64,000 bases of DNA from Gammaproteobacteria bacterium (GCA_026708185.1 JAPOVK010000019.1:62001-126000); one strand, 5' to 3'; shown: positions 9,130 through 17,893, counted from the stretch's first letter. Numbers and translations: made by a program. Notes: generated by a model not told the origin, from the letters alone.

Positions 9130-9885
9130 TCAGCCCCCCGGCACCTCGGCCGGATCCACCAGCCCGATCCGCCGCCAGCCCTTCGACAGCAGCCACGTCC
9201 GCGGCGACGCCACTTCGGGCTCGCGGTTCGCGTCCGCGTACCGGCCCAGCGGCGGACCGCGGCCCTTCCAGCCGTCGAACCACAGCCCCGAACTCGCGCC
9301 GTCCAGCACCACCGGCGGAATCCGGCGGCGGCGCTGCCGGTAGTGCTTGCGCGCGTTCAGGAGAACGTACGCCAGCGCACGACGCACCTCCGTCGGCGTG
9401 CGCTTCAGCACGTGGTGGAAGCGCCCCGCCAGAACGCGCCCCTTGCGCCCGAACACCCGATTCACGCAGCGCGCGAATCGCGCCGCCAGGCTCTTCATGC
9501 CGTTCGCGAGACGCCGCGCCCCCGCCGCCTCGATCAGGAAGTGCGCGTGGTCGTCCTGCACCGAGTAGTGCGCCACCCGGAACCCGGGACGGTTCCTGCA
9601 CTGGCGCAGCGTCTCCCGGAAGGCGCGCACGAAGCGCCCCCGGCGCAGCGGCGGCACGTCGTCGAGCACGCGCAGCGTGACCAGCACCGGGCAGCGCCCG
9701 GGGATGGCGCCGCGGCTGCGGTGCGCCACCCGCGAGCGGCGCTTGCGCGGACGTCCGGCGCCGGGCCGCGCGCCGCCGCGGCCGGCGGGCCTGAACTCGA
9801 GGCTGGTCTGCCGTGGCCGCCGGCGCCGTCGGACCTGCCGCGGCTTCCGCTTTCCGGTGTTCGGGGGACGACGTTTCCCTTGCAC
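9130..9885 (-). CDS. RAYT: REP-associated Y1 (IS200-like) transposase
   Basis: This 251-residue protein has a very Arg-rich N-terminus (residues 1-55, including GARPGAGRPRK) and a Y1-transposase core. The HUH pair is His-Ala-His in QDDHAHFLIE; the catalytic Tyr is probably in RALAYVLLNARKH, the usual position on the last helix. Family members cut single-stranded DNA at REP/REPIN hairpins and are single-copy housekeeping-like genes rather than active insertion sequences. The flanking palindromes at 6217-6290, 10224-10297 and 10442-10515 fit as its substrates. The start is GTG 9885, with a possible promoter at 9922-9955. The codons for the N-terminus are extremely GC-rich. Confidence 0.85.
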   Translation of the reverse strand: MQGKRRPPNTGKRKPRQVRRRRRPRQTSLEFRPAGRGGARPGAGRPRKRRSRVAHRSRGAIPGRCPVLVTLRVLDDVPPLRRGRFVRAFRETLRQCRNRPGFRVAHYSVQDDHAHFLIEAAGARRLANGMKSLAARFARCVNRVFGRKGRVLAGRFHHVLKRTPTEVRRALAYVLLNARKHYRQRRRRIPPVVLDGASSGLWFDGWKGRGPPLGRYADANREPEVASPRTWLLSKGWRRIGLVDPAEVPGG

Positions 9886-9921
9886 GAGGCGTCACCGTGG
9901 TGGGTACTGCATTCGGGGAAC

Positions 9922-9955
9922 AGCCTACTCCCAACTACTGTATATGTCAACAGTA
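9922..9955 (-). promoter_or_regulatory. candidate RAYT promoter inside a palindrome
   Basis: On the minus strand, TACTGTTGACATATACAGTA (9955-9936) is an imperfect palindrome with arms TACTGT/ACAGTA. It contains a perfect -35 hexamer TTGACA (9950-9945). A TAGGCT at 9927-9922 gives a 17-bp spacer. The palindrome overlaps the -35, so it could be an operator. This is an AT-rich island in GC-rich DNA, about 35-70 bases before the RAYT start. Confidence 0.5.
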
Positions 9956-10003
9956 TTCTGGTGCATTGCCGGAGAAGTCGACGGAGTTCGCCCCCCGCAC
10001 CCG

Positions 10004-10018
10004 AACATCGCCCTTTTC
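10004..10018 (+). repeat. inverted end motif of repeat cluster 2
   Basis: AACATCGCCCTTTTC, identical to 6191-6205 and the inverse of the motif ending each 217-bp unit at 10309-10323 and 10527-10541. It marks the left side of repeat cluster 2. Confidence 0.7.
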
Positions 10019-10223
10019 ATGCACTCTATCCGATAACGCGCTGCGAACGGCCCGGTCGGGCTTGCTCTGCCATGGCCCCGTGCGCCGGACTTGAAACGAG
10101 CGATGTCCTGGAGGCTGTGCGTGGACAGCCCCGGCACGGCCGAACCGTACAAGACCTCGTGGCAACAGGCCCGAGGGAGCCCTCGCCAGGCCTTGCCGGC
10201 CGAACAATGACGACGCCGCCGAA

Positions 10224-10297
10224 GGGGTTGTCCACGCTTTGTCCATCGCGCCGGTCCTGCGGTACCTGGCGCGGCTCGGCAAAGGGTGGGCAACCCC
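10224..10297 (-). repeat. REPIN-like 74-nt palindrome, copy 2
   Basis: Same length as copies 1 and 3, opposite orientation to copy 1. Arms are GGGGTTGTCCACGCTTTG and CAAAGGGTGGGCAACCCC, with inner CGCGCC/GGCGCG pairing and an apex of about eight bases. Each arm contains a direct repeat TTGYCC-N4-TTTGYCC. Confidence 0.8.
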
Positions 10298-10441
10298 GCA
10301 CCGACGCGGAAAAGGGCGATGTTCTGCTGGCGTGTGCGTGGACAGCCCCTGCACGGCCGAACCGTGCAAGACCTCGTGGCAACAGGCCCGAAGGCGCGCT
10401 CTCCCGGCCTCGCCAGCTGAAACGGTGACGGCGACGCCGAA

Positions 10442-10515
10442 GGGGTTGTCCACGCTTTGTCCATCGCGCCGGTCCTGCGGTACCTGGCGCGGCTGGGCAA
10501 AGGGTGGGCAACCCC
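10442..10515 (-). repeat. REPIN-like 74-nt palindrome, copy 3
   Basis: Nearly identical to copy 2 over the whole 74 nt and part of the second 217-bp unit. It lies 76 bases before the end of the FG-GAP/ASPIC gene that converges on it, so it could also act as a transcript 3' end. Confidence 0.8.
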
Positions 10516-10590
10516 ACACCGACGCTGAAAAGGGCGATGTTCTGTATGAAGCGCGGGTTGTGTTCAACAGCTCTGTGGTGCGCGGCGTTT

Positions 10591-12234
10591 TCACCGCGCC
10601 TTGCGCAGGATGTGATAGCGGTTGACTGGCAGCGGCCCGAACTGCCGCTCAACGCCGTCGGGCCAGCGTAGCGTGACGCGGCGTGGTTCGTTGGCTGGTC
10701 CCAGCCCGAAGACCACGCGGGGGTCGTGGGCCGATGCGTAGCTGCCGTCGGTGCGTACCCGGCTCGGCCCGATCCCGGGCCGGTCGATCCAGACCCGGGC
10801 GCCGATCGGCGGGCTCGTGCCCGCATCGACGACCACACCTAGCCATGAGGCCCTCGGCGTGTCGTTGCGGTAGAGCCGCGCCCGCGAGTAATTGTTGGCG
10901 ACGACCATGTCGATGTCGCCGTCGTTGTCGAGGTCGCCGAACGCGGTGCCGCGGCTCGCGTGCTCGAGCGCGAACGCCGGACCACCGGCCGTGCGGCGGT
11001 ATCGGCTGGCGTCGTTCAGCCAAAGCTGGTTGCGCTGGCGTAGGGGCGGGCCGTCGGACGCGGCCAGCTGGCCGGGGACGAAGCGGACGGTGCCGTTGGC
11101 GGCGAAGAGGTCGAGGTCGCCGTCGTTGTCGACATCCACCCAGCCGGTGCCGAACCCCGTGAAGGCGAGGCTCCCGGCGGCTGCGCCCGCGATGTCGGTC
11201 CGATCCTCGAACGTGCCCTGGCCGTCGTTGACGTAGAGCGTATTGGTCTCACCCGTGTCGTGGGTGAGGAACAGGTCGCTGTCGCCGTCGGCGTCGAAAT
11301 CGCCCGCCGTCACGCCCATGCTGGCCTCGGCGCTCCCGGCACTGTTCACCGCCGCGCCGGCGCTTAGCCCCGCGTCCGTGAAGCGGCCCGCGCCGTCGTT
11401 GATCCACAGCAGGTTGGCGCTGCCGTCGTTGGCGACGTAGAAGTCGACCTGGCCGTCGTCGTCGAAGTCATCGGCGATCACGCCCATGCCGGCGGCGCGC
11501 GCGACGTCGATCCCGGCGGCGACGGTGACGTCCTGGAACCGGCCGCCGCCAAGATTGCGGTAGAGGCGATCGCCCACGCCGGGGAACAGTGAAGGCGGAC
11601 AGTAGCTCCGCTGGCCGGCGACATGGCAGGGCTTGGCGGTGTCGATCGCGAAATCCAGGTAGTTCGCGACATAGAGGTCGAGCAGTCCGTCGCCGTCGAC
11701 GTCCGCGAAACTCGCGCTGATGGACCAGCGCTCGCCGGCGATGCCGGAGTCGGCGGTTGCGTTGCGGAAACGGCCGTCACCGAGATTGAGCCATAGCTCG
11801 TTGGCCCCGTAGTTGGCGACGAAGACATCCATGTCGCCGTCGTTGTCGACGTCGGCGGTGGCGATGCCCATGCCGTACCGGGTGGCCGCGATGCCCGCCT
11901 TCTCGGTGACGTCCTCGAAAGCAAGCTCGCCCATGTTGCGGAACAGCCGGTCGCTCGGTAACTCGGCCGTGGCGCGCCCGACGAGCGGGCCGCCCTGGAC
12001 CAGCCAGATGTCCATGCGTCCGTCGCCGTCGTAGTCGAGGATCCCCACGCCGGCGCCGATGATCTCCAGCGTCCATAGCTCGCCTGTCATGCCGCTTGCG
12101 TGGGTGAAGTCGAGGCCCGCCTCAACGGTGGCATCCACAAAACGCCCGCCCGCGCTGCCGCCGAAACCCCATCCCAGCGCGGCGAACAGCAATGCCCGCG
12201 CGGAACCGCTCAAGGCTGTCGGCGCAGTTCCCAT
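10591..12234 (-). CDS. FG-GAP repeat / ASPIC-UnbV (CRTAC1-like) protein
   Basis: This 547-residue protein has an N-terminal signal-like stretch (residues about 10-30, ending GGSAGG). A propeller follows with FG-GAP Ca loops DYDGDGRMDIW, DVDNDGDMDVF, DVDGDGLLDLY, DFDDDGQVDFY, DFDADGDSDLF, DVDNDGDLDLF and DLDNDGDIDMV. The C-terminal ASPIC/UnbV domain contains IGARVWI and LRWPDGV. The ATG start at 12234 lies 25 bases inside the upstream ASPIC gene. It is the last gene of the minus-strand operon. The function is unknown; the family is extracytoplasmic. Confidence 0.88.
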   Translation of the reverse strand: MGTAPTALSGSARALLFAALGWGFGGSAGGRFVDATVEAGLDFTHASGMTGELWTLEIIGAGVGILDYDGDGRMDIWLVQGGPLVGRATAELPSDRLFRNMGELAFEDVTEKAGIAATRYGMGIATADVDNDGDMDVFVANYGANELWLNLGDGRFRNATADSGIAGERWSISASFADVDGDGLLDLYVANYLDFAIDTAKPCHVAGQRSYCPPSLFPGVGDRLYRNLGGGRFQDVTVAAGIDVARAAGMGVIADDFDDDGQVDFYVANDGSANLLWINDGAGRFTDAGLSAGAAVNSAGSAEASMGVTAGDFDADGDSDLFLTHDTGETNTLYVNDGQGTFEDRTDIAGAAAGSLAFTGFGTGWVDVDNDGDLDLFAANGTVRFVPGQLAASDGPPLRQRNQLWLNDASRYRRTAGGPAFALEHASRGTAFGDLDNDGDIDMVVANNYSRARLYRNDTPRASWLGVVVDAGTSPPIGARVWIDRPGIGPSRVRTDGSYASAHDPRVVFGLGPANEPRRVTLRWPDGVERQFGPLPVNRYHILRKAR

Positions 12235-13832
12235 GTCTCGCCGCCCGCGAAGTCGCCAAAGACCTGCTCGACGCCGCCCGGGAAGCGCACCGCGACGTCC
12301 GTCACCGCCGCGTGATCGCCGAGACCGAAGTGGACTCGCGGGTCGTTCGATGCGAAGTAGCTGGCCGCCGGCTGCACGTCGCGGTGTACTCGCCGCCCGC
12401 CGATGCTGACCGACACGGTCGCACCATGCGCGTCGCGCCCGGATGCGGTCAACACCCGGAAGCGCACCCAGTTGCCGCGCGCCACGCGGTTCATCAACAG
12501 GTAGGCCGGACCGTCGCGATTGACGACGAGCATGTCGAGCCCGCCATCGTCGTCGACATCCCCGACGGCGACGCCGCGGCTGGTGTGGACGAGGGGCTCC
12601 GCTACGCCGCCGCCCATGGCCTCAAGCCGGAATGCGCCGTCCCGACGACCGCGGTACAGCACGTTCGGCTCCGCGAAGGGATCCGGCACGGCGGCCGGGT
12701 CGCCGTCCACCTTGCCGTTGGCCTCGTAGAGGTCGAGGACGCCGTCGTTGTCGAAATCGGTCAAGGCGACCCCGAATCGTGTGTGCCGCCCGCTGACGGC
12801 ACCCAGACCGACGGCGGCCGTCTGATCCGAGAACCAGGCGCCCTCGTTGCGGAAGAAGGAATCCGTCTCGCCCTCGAAGTTCACGACCAGGAGATCGCTG
12901 TCGCCGTCGTCGTCTACGTCCGCCGCGGCCACGCCCATGCCCGCCTTGGCCACGCCGTGCTCGTCCACTGCCGAGCCCCAGTCCGCGGCGCGCTCGTCGA
13001 AGCGCAAGCCGCCACGGTTCATCCAGAGCTGGTTGACGTTGCGATCGTTGGCGACGAAGACGTCGATCCCGCCGTCGCGGTCGAAGTCCGCGCCAACGAT
13101 GCCAAGCCCGTTGCCGTAGGCCGCGGCCAGACCGGCTTCGACACTCACGTCCGTGAACGTGCCGTCGCCGTTGTTCCGAAACAGCTTGTCGGGTGCCGGC
13201 GCGGCGTAGGTGGTGGGCGCGCAGTACGTCGGGGCGCCGCGGTAGTAGCAGTCGCGTTCCAGGGCGGGCGACCAGTTGATGTAGTTCACCACGAAGAGGT
13301 CGAGATCCCCGTCGGCGTCCAGATCGAGGAACGCCGCCGCGCTACCCCAGCCCGGATCGGCCACGCCGGCGTCCCCGGCGACGTTGACGAACCGGCCGTC
13401 GCCATCGTTGCGCAGTAGCGCATTCGGGCCCGTGTTGGTCACGTAGAGGTCGATGTCGCCGTCGTTGTCGTAGTCTCCGGCCGCGACGCCCATGCCATAG
13501 CCGGCGTCAGCGCCGTCGCCGATGTCAAGGGCGTCCTCGAAAACGCCGTCGCCGCGGTTCAGGTACAGCCTGTTGCCCGGTGCCGATTGCTCGCCGCGCG
13601 CCGGAAGTCGGCCGCTCTGCACGAGGTAGGCGTCGAGGTCGCCGTCGCCGTCCACGTCGACCAGCGCCGCGCCTCCGCCGACAATGTCCGGCAGCATCGG
13701 TGTGCCGTCGAAGCCGGATTCATGCCGGAAATCGATGCCGCGCAGAGGCGCCTCTTCGACGAACCAGGGTCCGTCGCCGCCGCAACCGGCGAGCACCAAT
13801 GCCGCCAGGAGGGCGGTTGTACGTGCGTTCAC
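12210..13832 (-). CDS. FG-GAP / ASPIC-UnbV lipoprotein
   Basis: This 540-residue protein begins with a lipoprotein signal (LVLAGC lipobox at about residue 17). FG-GAP loops DVDGDGDLDAY, DYDNDGDIDLY, DLDADGDLDLF, DFDRDGGIDVF, DVDDDGDSDLL, DFDNDGVLDLY and DVDDDGGLDML form the propeller; an ASPIC/UnbV domain closes it (VSIGGRRVHRDV, HFGLGDH, RFPGGV). The GTG start overlaps the TPR gene stop (GTGA), so expression is coupled. It is paralogous in layout to its downstream neighbour and to 4246-6066. I infer an outer-membrane or periplasmic anchored scaffold. Confidence 0.88.
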   Translation of the reverse strand: MNARTTALLAALVLAGCGGDGPWFVEEAPLRGIDFRHESGFDGTPMLPDIVGGGAALVDVDGDGDLDAYLVQSGRLPARGEQSAPGNRLYLNRGDGVFEDALDIGDGADAGYGMGVAAGDYDNDGDIDLYVTNTGPNALLRNDGDGRFVNVAGDAGVADPGWGSAAAFLDLDADGDLDLFVVNYINWSPALERDCYYRGAPTYCAPTTYAAPAPDKLFRNNGDGTFTDVSVEAGLAAAYGNGLGIVGADFDRDGGIDVFVANDRNVNQLWMNRGGLRFDERAADWGSAVDEHGVAKAGMGVAAADVDDDGDSDLLVVNFEGETDSFFRNEGAWFSDQTAAVGLGAVSGRHTRFGVALTDFDNDGVLDLYEANGKVDGDPAAVPDPFAEPNVLYRGRRDGAFRLEAMGGGVAEPLVHTSRGVAVGDVDDDGGLDMLVVNRDGPAYLLMNRVARGNWVRFRVLTASGRDAHGATVSVSIGGRRVHRDVQPAASYFASNDPRVHFGLGDHAAVTDVAVRFPGGVEQVFGDFAGGETWELRRQP

Positions 13833-15211
13833 GACGTGTCCGTGTCCAACTCCGCCAACCGGTCGCGAGCGGCAGCCACGTCGTCGGGGTGCGTGCCTAG
13901 GTCGTCCGCCCGGTCCAATGCGGCGCGGGCCTGCGCGTAATGTCCCTCCTCGGCGAGGGCCCGCCCCAGGAACACGTGCCCCCTAGTGAACGCCGGATCG
14001 AGTTCCACAGCGCGTTGCAGGAGTTCGATGGCGATCGACCAGCGCCCCCGCGAGCCCGCGATCATCGCCGCGTGGTGGAAGGCCGAAGTCGCCTCGCCCA
14101 ACGGCACCATGGCTTCAAGGCTCTCCCGCGCCGCGGCCAACTGGCCTTCGTGCATCAGCAGCATGGCCCGGCGCTCGTATGCGATCGCGAGCCCGGGATC
14201 GAGTTCGGCGGCCCGGGCAAAGTGCTCGACCGCCAACGTCGGCTGGCCAGTTTCCTCGAAAAGGCTCGCGATGTTGAAATGGAACAGGGCGTAGTCTGGG
14301 TGGGTCGCCAAGCCGTCCCGGAGTACGTCGATCGCCTGTCGGGGCCGGCCCGTGCGCTGGTAGGCGATGCTCAGGTTGTTGAGCAAGGTCCGGTCGTCCG
14401 GGCGCGACTCGCGCAGCGACTCCAGCATCGAGGCGGCCCGATGGGCATCGCCGCGTTGCAAGATGGTCTCGGCGAGGCCGAGCCGGCCGTGGAAACCGCG
14501 CACATGGTCTTCCGTGGCCTCGCGGCGCACGTCCCGCCATTGCAGGGGCAGTGCATCCTTGCCGCGTGCGGTCGCGGCGGCCGCATCGCTCGTGCGACCG
14601 GCGGCGCGGTAGGCAAGGCCAAGCAGGCGATGGAGCTGGGGATGGTCGTAACGGGCGAGCAAGGGCTCGAGCGTGGCGATCGCCTCGTCCGCGCGTTGCT
14701 GCCGGACGAGCACGCGGGCGAGCCCGGCCGTGGCCGCAACCTCGGCGTCCCCGCGCGCCGCCAGTTCGAGCGCCCTTTCAAACGCGGCCGCGGCGTCGAC
14801 GAGGCGGTCCAGGTCCAGGAGCCAGGTCCCCCGTTGCAGCCAGGCCGGCGCATGGGCTGCGTCGATAACGATCGCCGCGTCCATCGCTCGCACCGCCTCG
14901 TTCAAGTCACCGCCTGACGCCACTGCGAACGCGCGCAGGTACGGCCAGAGAAACTCCTGCCCTTCGAGAGCCTGCGCCTGCGCGTAGGTGGCGGCCGCGG
15001 CTTCGGTGAATCCGTGGGCGTCGTAGGCCAAGCCGAGGCGCCCGCGCATAGGGCCGGAATCCGGGAACTCGAGCACCGAGGCGTAGAGTTCCTCGAGGTA
15101 ATCGGCAAGCTCGGCCTCGTCGCTGTCGAAACCAACCGCGACCGGGGAGCCGACCTCCTCGGCACAGCCGAAGAGCACAAGCACAAACAACATGACAGCG
15201 AGCGCGCGCAA
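13829..15211 (-). CDS. TPR lipoprotein
   Basis: This 460-residue protein begins with a lipoprotein signal ending LVLFGC at about residue 16. It is followed by many tetratricopeptide-type helical pairs, such as LGLAYDAHGFTEAAAATYAQAQAL and LSIAYQRTGRPRQAIDVL. The start chosen is TTG 15211, which gives the signal a basic residue; ATG 15193 is possible but leaves a bare hydrophobic start. It is the first gene of the operon, coupled by GTGA to the first ASPIC lipoprotein. It probably acts as a periplasmic protein-protein interaction platform for the two propeller proteins. Confidence 0.85.
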   Translation of the reverse strand: MRALAVMLFVLVLFGCAEEVGSPVAVGFDSDEAELADYLEELYASVLEFPDSGPMRGRLGLAYDAHGFTEAAAATYAQAQALEGQEFLWPYLRAFAVASGGDLNEAVRAMDAAIVIDAAHAPAWLQRGTWLLDLDRLVDAAAAFERALELAARGDAEVAATAGLARVLVRQQRADEAIATLEPLLARYDHPQLHRLLGLAYRAAGRTSDAAAATARGKDALPLQWRDVRREATEDHVRGFHGRLGLAETILQRGDAHRAASMLESLRESRPDDRTLLNNLSIAYQRTGRPRQAIDVLRDGLATHPDYALFHFNIASLFEETGQPTLAVEHFARAAELDPGLAIAYERRAMLLMHEGQLAAARESLEAMVPLGEATSAFHHAAMIAGSRGRWSIAIELLQRAVELDPAFTRGHVFLGRALAEEGHYAQARAALDRADDLGTHPDDVAAARDRLAELDTDTS

Positions 15212-15299
15212 GACGACCTACATGCCAGTCGCAAAGAGGCTGGCATCGTATCGCGAACTGAAGCACGACCGTCCGTAACCCGGCGTCCAGAAAGGGTAC

Positions 15300-15328
15300 T
15301 TGGCGCGCAACCGCTACGCTGTTACTTT
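15300..15328 (+). promoter_or_regulatory. candidate sigma-70 promoter for the exporter operon
   Basis: TTGGCG (15300-15305), 17-bp spacer, TACTTT (15323-15328), in the 213-base divergent gap between the TPR lipoprotein operon and the first exporter gene. It is placed about 110 bases before ATG 15440. Consensus match is moderate only. Confidence 0.35.
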
Positions 15329-15439
15329 CCGTGCACGGGAGGTTCCGCTGCTGGCGGCGGGCCATCAGCGCGACGGTAGGGGGTTGGGTTTGAAAACGAC
15401 GGTAGTCCGCCACCGCCTCTCTGCGTGCATCGCCGGCCA

Positions 15440-17893
15440 ATGACCGACCACGCGGACGACGCCGCGAACCGTGCTCGCGCCCGGGCCCTCCCCATGTTCA
15501 ACGAAGGCGTGATCCCGCCGGAGCGGGACCGCGCGCTCGCATCCGACGACAGCGGTTTCCTCGACGTGATGCGCCTGCTGTTGCGCTCGTGGCCGTACAT
15601 CCGGCCGCAGTTGCTCGGGCACTGGTGGTATCCGGGGCCAGACGGCGGCGTTCGGCCCGAGGTCGCCGACTTGGTCAGCGGCGAGGGCTACCAGTTCGGG
15701 TACGCCCCGTTCCTTGTCGGGGCGGTTGCCCTGCTCGGCCCGCTGTCCGGTTGGATCCCGGCCACCATGGACTGGCCGATGGCGCTCTTGTACGTACCCG
15801 CCATTGCCATGGTGCTCTCGATGTGCCTCATGTCGCTCACCGGCGGGCGTTTGCAGATGATCGGCACCGTCGGCGTGCTGCTCTCCGGCATTGGCATCAA
15901 CGTCGCCGGCGGCTTCTTCATCGAGGGTATGGCATCCACCCTTTTCGGCGTCATGGTCACCGTCGCCAGCATCATCGGCTGGACGCTGCAGTTCCGGTTG
16001 ACAGGCGGACAGATCGAGTTCCGCGCCCGCGTCGGCACCCACCTGGTGTATTTCTACGCAATCAACTTTCTGCAGCGAGGGATCAACCTGGTCGTCGGCT
16101 TGATTACCGCGGACCTGCTCAACCAGAGCCTGCTACAGGCCGAGCCCCTGGCGCCCGGTCTGGCACAGTTGCTCGGCGTCCCGGAACTTGCCGCTGGGAA
16201 CATCGACGAATTGACGGACGACCAGCGACGCGAGTTGATCTGGTCGTACGTGTTTGTGGTCCTAGCCTCGTTCGGGCTGCAATTTCCCCTGCGGGTGTTC
16301 AACCCCTACTACAACATGTGGATCATGCAGCGTATCAACCAGGATCTGCGGATCGCCCTCATCTCCCGTTGGCATCAGTTGTCGCTGAGCTACCACAGCG
16401 AGCACCGCACGGGCGACTCCATCTTCCGCATCTATCAGGATAGCGCCATGGTGACCGCGGTCGTCGGGCACATGATCGGCATGACCCTGGCCATGATGAG
16501 TTACTACACCTGCGTCGTGCTCGTCACCATCCTCAATCCGTGGCTCGGCCTCGCCGCGGGCGTGCTGGTCGCACCAGCACTGCTGTGGGCAGGCTGGGCG
16601 ATGCCCCGCATGCGAGTACGTGCGCTGGTCTACCGGGAGGCCACATCCGACGTCACGTCAACCATCCAGGAGAGTTTCTCGTCGATCAAGCTCATCAAGG
16701 CCTTCGGGACGGCCGGACGCGCCCAACAAAGGCTGGAGGCTGACTCAGTGGTCGCCTTCAACGCCGCCTTCCGTGTCAAGAACCTGATCGCCATCGTCAC
16801 CATTGTCATGTACACCGTCGCAGCGGTCTTCATGGCGGGGGGCACGTCCTTCATGGCGTGGTGGGCCTACCAAGGCGAACCCGCCTGGTTCGTCGAACTC
16901 CTGGCTCTCGTCGGCTTGAGCTTCGTGGTCTGGAACCTGGCGAGCTTCTCGTGGACACGCGATCAGTTCCATGAGTCGAGCGGTGACATCCGCAAGCTCC
17001 TGCGCGACTGGATGACGGCGCAGGACCTCGGCATGGGGCTTCGCCGTGTCTTCGACATTCTGGACATCGAGCCGGACGTCATGGACCGTCCGGACGCTAA
17101 AGACTTCGGCGGGCTGAGCCGCGAGATCCGGTTCGAGAAGGTGAGTTTCGCGTACGAGGCCAGCCGACCCGTGCTCAGCGACGTGAGCTTCGCGGCCGAG
17201 CCCGGTTCGATCACCGCCATCATTGGGCCGACGGGCTCCGGCAAGAGCACGCTTATGGCGCTGTTGCTGCGGCTCTTCGACCCGGACACCGGCCGCGTCA
17301 CCATCGACGGAGACGACCTGCGCGACTACCGCATTGCCAGCCTGCGTGCGGCCATCGCCATCGCCCTCCAGGAGAACGTGCTGTTCGCCATGTCCGTCCG
17401 CGACAACATCCGCTACGTGGCACCGGCGGCCTCGGAGGATCAGGTTCGCACCGCCATTCGCGTTGCCGCCATGGACGACTACGTCGACGGTTTGCCGAAC
17501 GGCATCGACACCGTTCTCTCGGACCGCGGAGGCAAGCTCTCCACGGGCCAGCGCCAGCGCCTGTCCATCGCCCGAGCCGTCGTTCGCGACACGCCCATAC
17601 TCGTGCTCGACGAACCCACGGCCGCGCTCGACGCCGCCACCGAGCATCGCGTGATGCAAAACCTCGCGGGTTGGGCGGGCGGTGCCGATGGCCGGGACGG
17701 CCGGGCGATCTTCCTGATCACCCACCGAATCTCGACGATCCGGCGGGCGGACAACATCCTCTATCTCGACGGCGGGCGCATCGTCGAAAGCGGGAGCCAC
17801 GATGCGCTCATGAGCCTGGAAGGTGGCCGCTACCGTGGCTTCGTTGAAGCCGAGTCCACGCTAACCGATACCAGCAGGAGCCTGACGGCATGA
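15440..17893 (+). CDS. ABC exporter half-transporter with extra N-terminal membrane module (pair 1, subunit A)
   Basis: This is a TMD-NBD exporter of 817 residues, against about 580-600 for the family. After an elbow-like helix (RSWPYIRPQ, about residue 51) there are about four extra hydrophobic helices (residues about 83-183) before the usual six-helix domain. The NBD has Walker A GPTGSGKS (about 596-603), signature LSTGQ, Walker B ending LDEP with catalytic Glu at about 725, and an H-loop His in ITHRIS. ATG 15440 was chosen over GTG 15425 because MTDHADDAANRAR aligns with the start of the paralogue at 19977. The partner gene begins 19 bases downstream. Cargo is unknown. Confidence 0.9.
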   Translation: MTDHADDAANRARARALPMFNEGVIPPERDRALASDDSGFLDVMRLLLRSWPYIRPQLLGHWWYPGPDGGVRPEVADLVSGEGYQFGYAPFLVGAVALLGPLSGWIPATMDWPMALLYVPAIAMVLSMCLMSLTGGRLQMIGTVGVLLSGIGINVAGGFFIEGMASTLFGVMVTVASIIGWTLQFRLTGGQIEFRARVGTHLVYFYAINFLQRGINLVVGLITADLLNQSLLQAEPLAPGLAQLLGVPELAAGNIDELTDDQRRELIWSYVFVVLASFGLQFPLRVFNPYYNMWIMQRINQDLRIALISRWHQLSLSYHSEHRTGDSIFRIYQDSAMVTAVVGHMIGMTLAMMSYYTCVVLVTILNPWLGLAAGVLVAPALLWAGWAMPRMRVRALVYREATSDVTSTIQESFSSIKLIKAFGTAGRAQQRLEADSVVAFNAAFRVKNLIAIVTIVMYTVAAVFMAGGTSFMAWWAYQGEPAWFVELLALVGLSFVVWNLASFSWTRDQFHESSGDIRKLLRDWMTAQDLGMGLRRVFDILDIEPDVMDRPDAKDFGGLSREIRFEKVSFAYEASRPVLSDVSFAAEPGSITAIIGPTGSGKSTLMALLLRLFDPDTGRVTIDGDDLRDYRIASLRAAIAIALQENVLFAMSVRDNIRYVAPAASEDQVRTAIRVAAMDDYVDGLPNGIDTVLSDRGGKLSTGQRQRLSIARAVVRDTPILVLDEPTAALDAATEHRVMQNLAGWAGGADGRDGRAIFLITHRISTIRRADNILYLDGGRIVESGSHDALMSLEGGRYRGFVEAESTLTDTSRSLTA

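Larger units (their letters stand above)
10091..10544. repeat. two tandem ~217-bp repeat units
   Basis: Two head-to-tail units of about 217 bp fill most of the 705-base gap between the RAYT and the ASPIC operon. Each begins with GTGCGTGGACAGCCCC (10117 and 10334), carries a GCACGG...CCGT hairpin (perfect in the second unit: TGCACGG/CCGTGCA at 10350-10368), then the 74-nt palindrome, and ends with GAAAAGGGCGATGTTCTG. A degenerate end motif at 10091-10110 suggests an older unit to the left. There is no coding signal. The spacing and single long units are unlike CRISPR. Confidence 0.8.

Noticed and set aside
8065-10428. 787-codon plus-strand frame across the LLM gene, RAYT and repeats
   Set aside because: It runs through a real LLM gene in another frame, antisense to the RAYT and across tandem repeats; Arg/Pro-rich with no domain.
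10091-10544. CRISPR array
   Set aside because: Only two units of about 217 bp with no short regular repeats or unique spacers and no cas genes.
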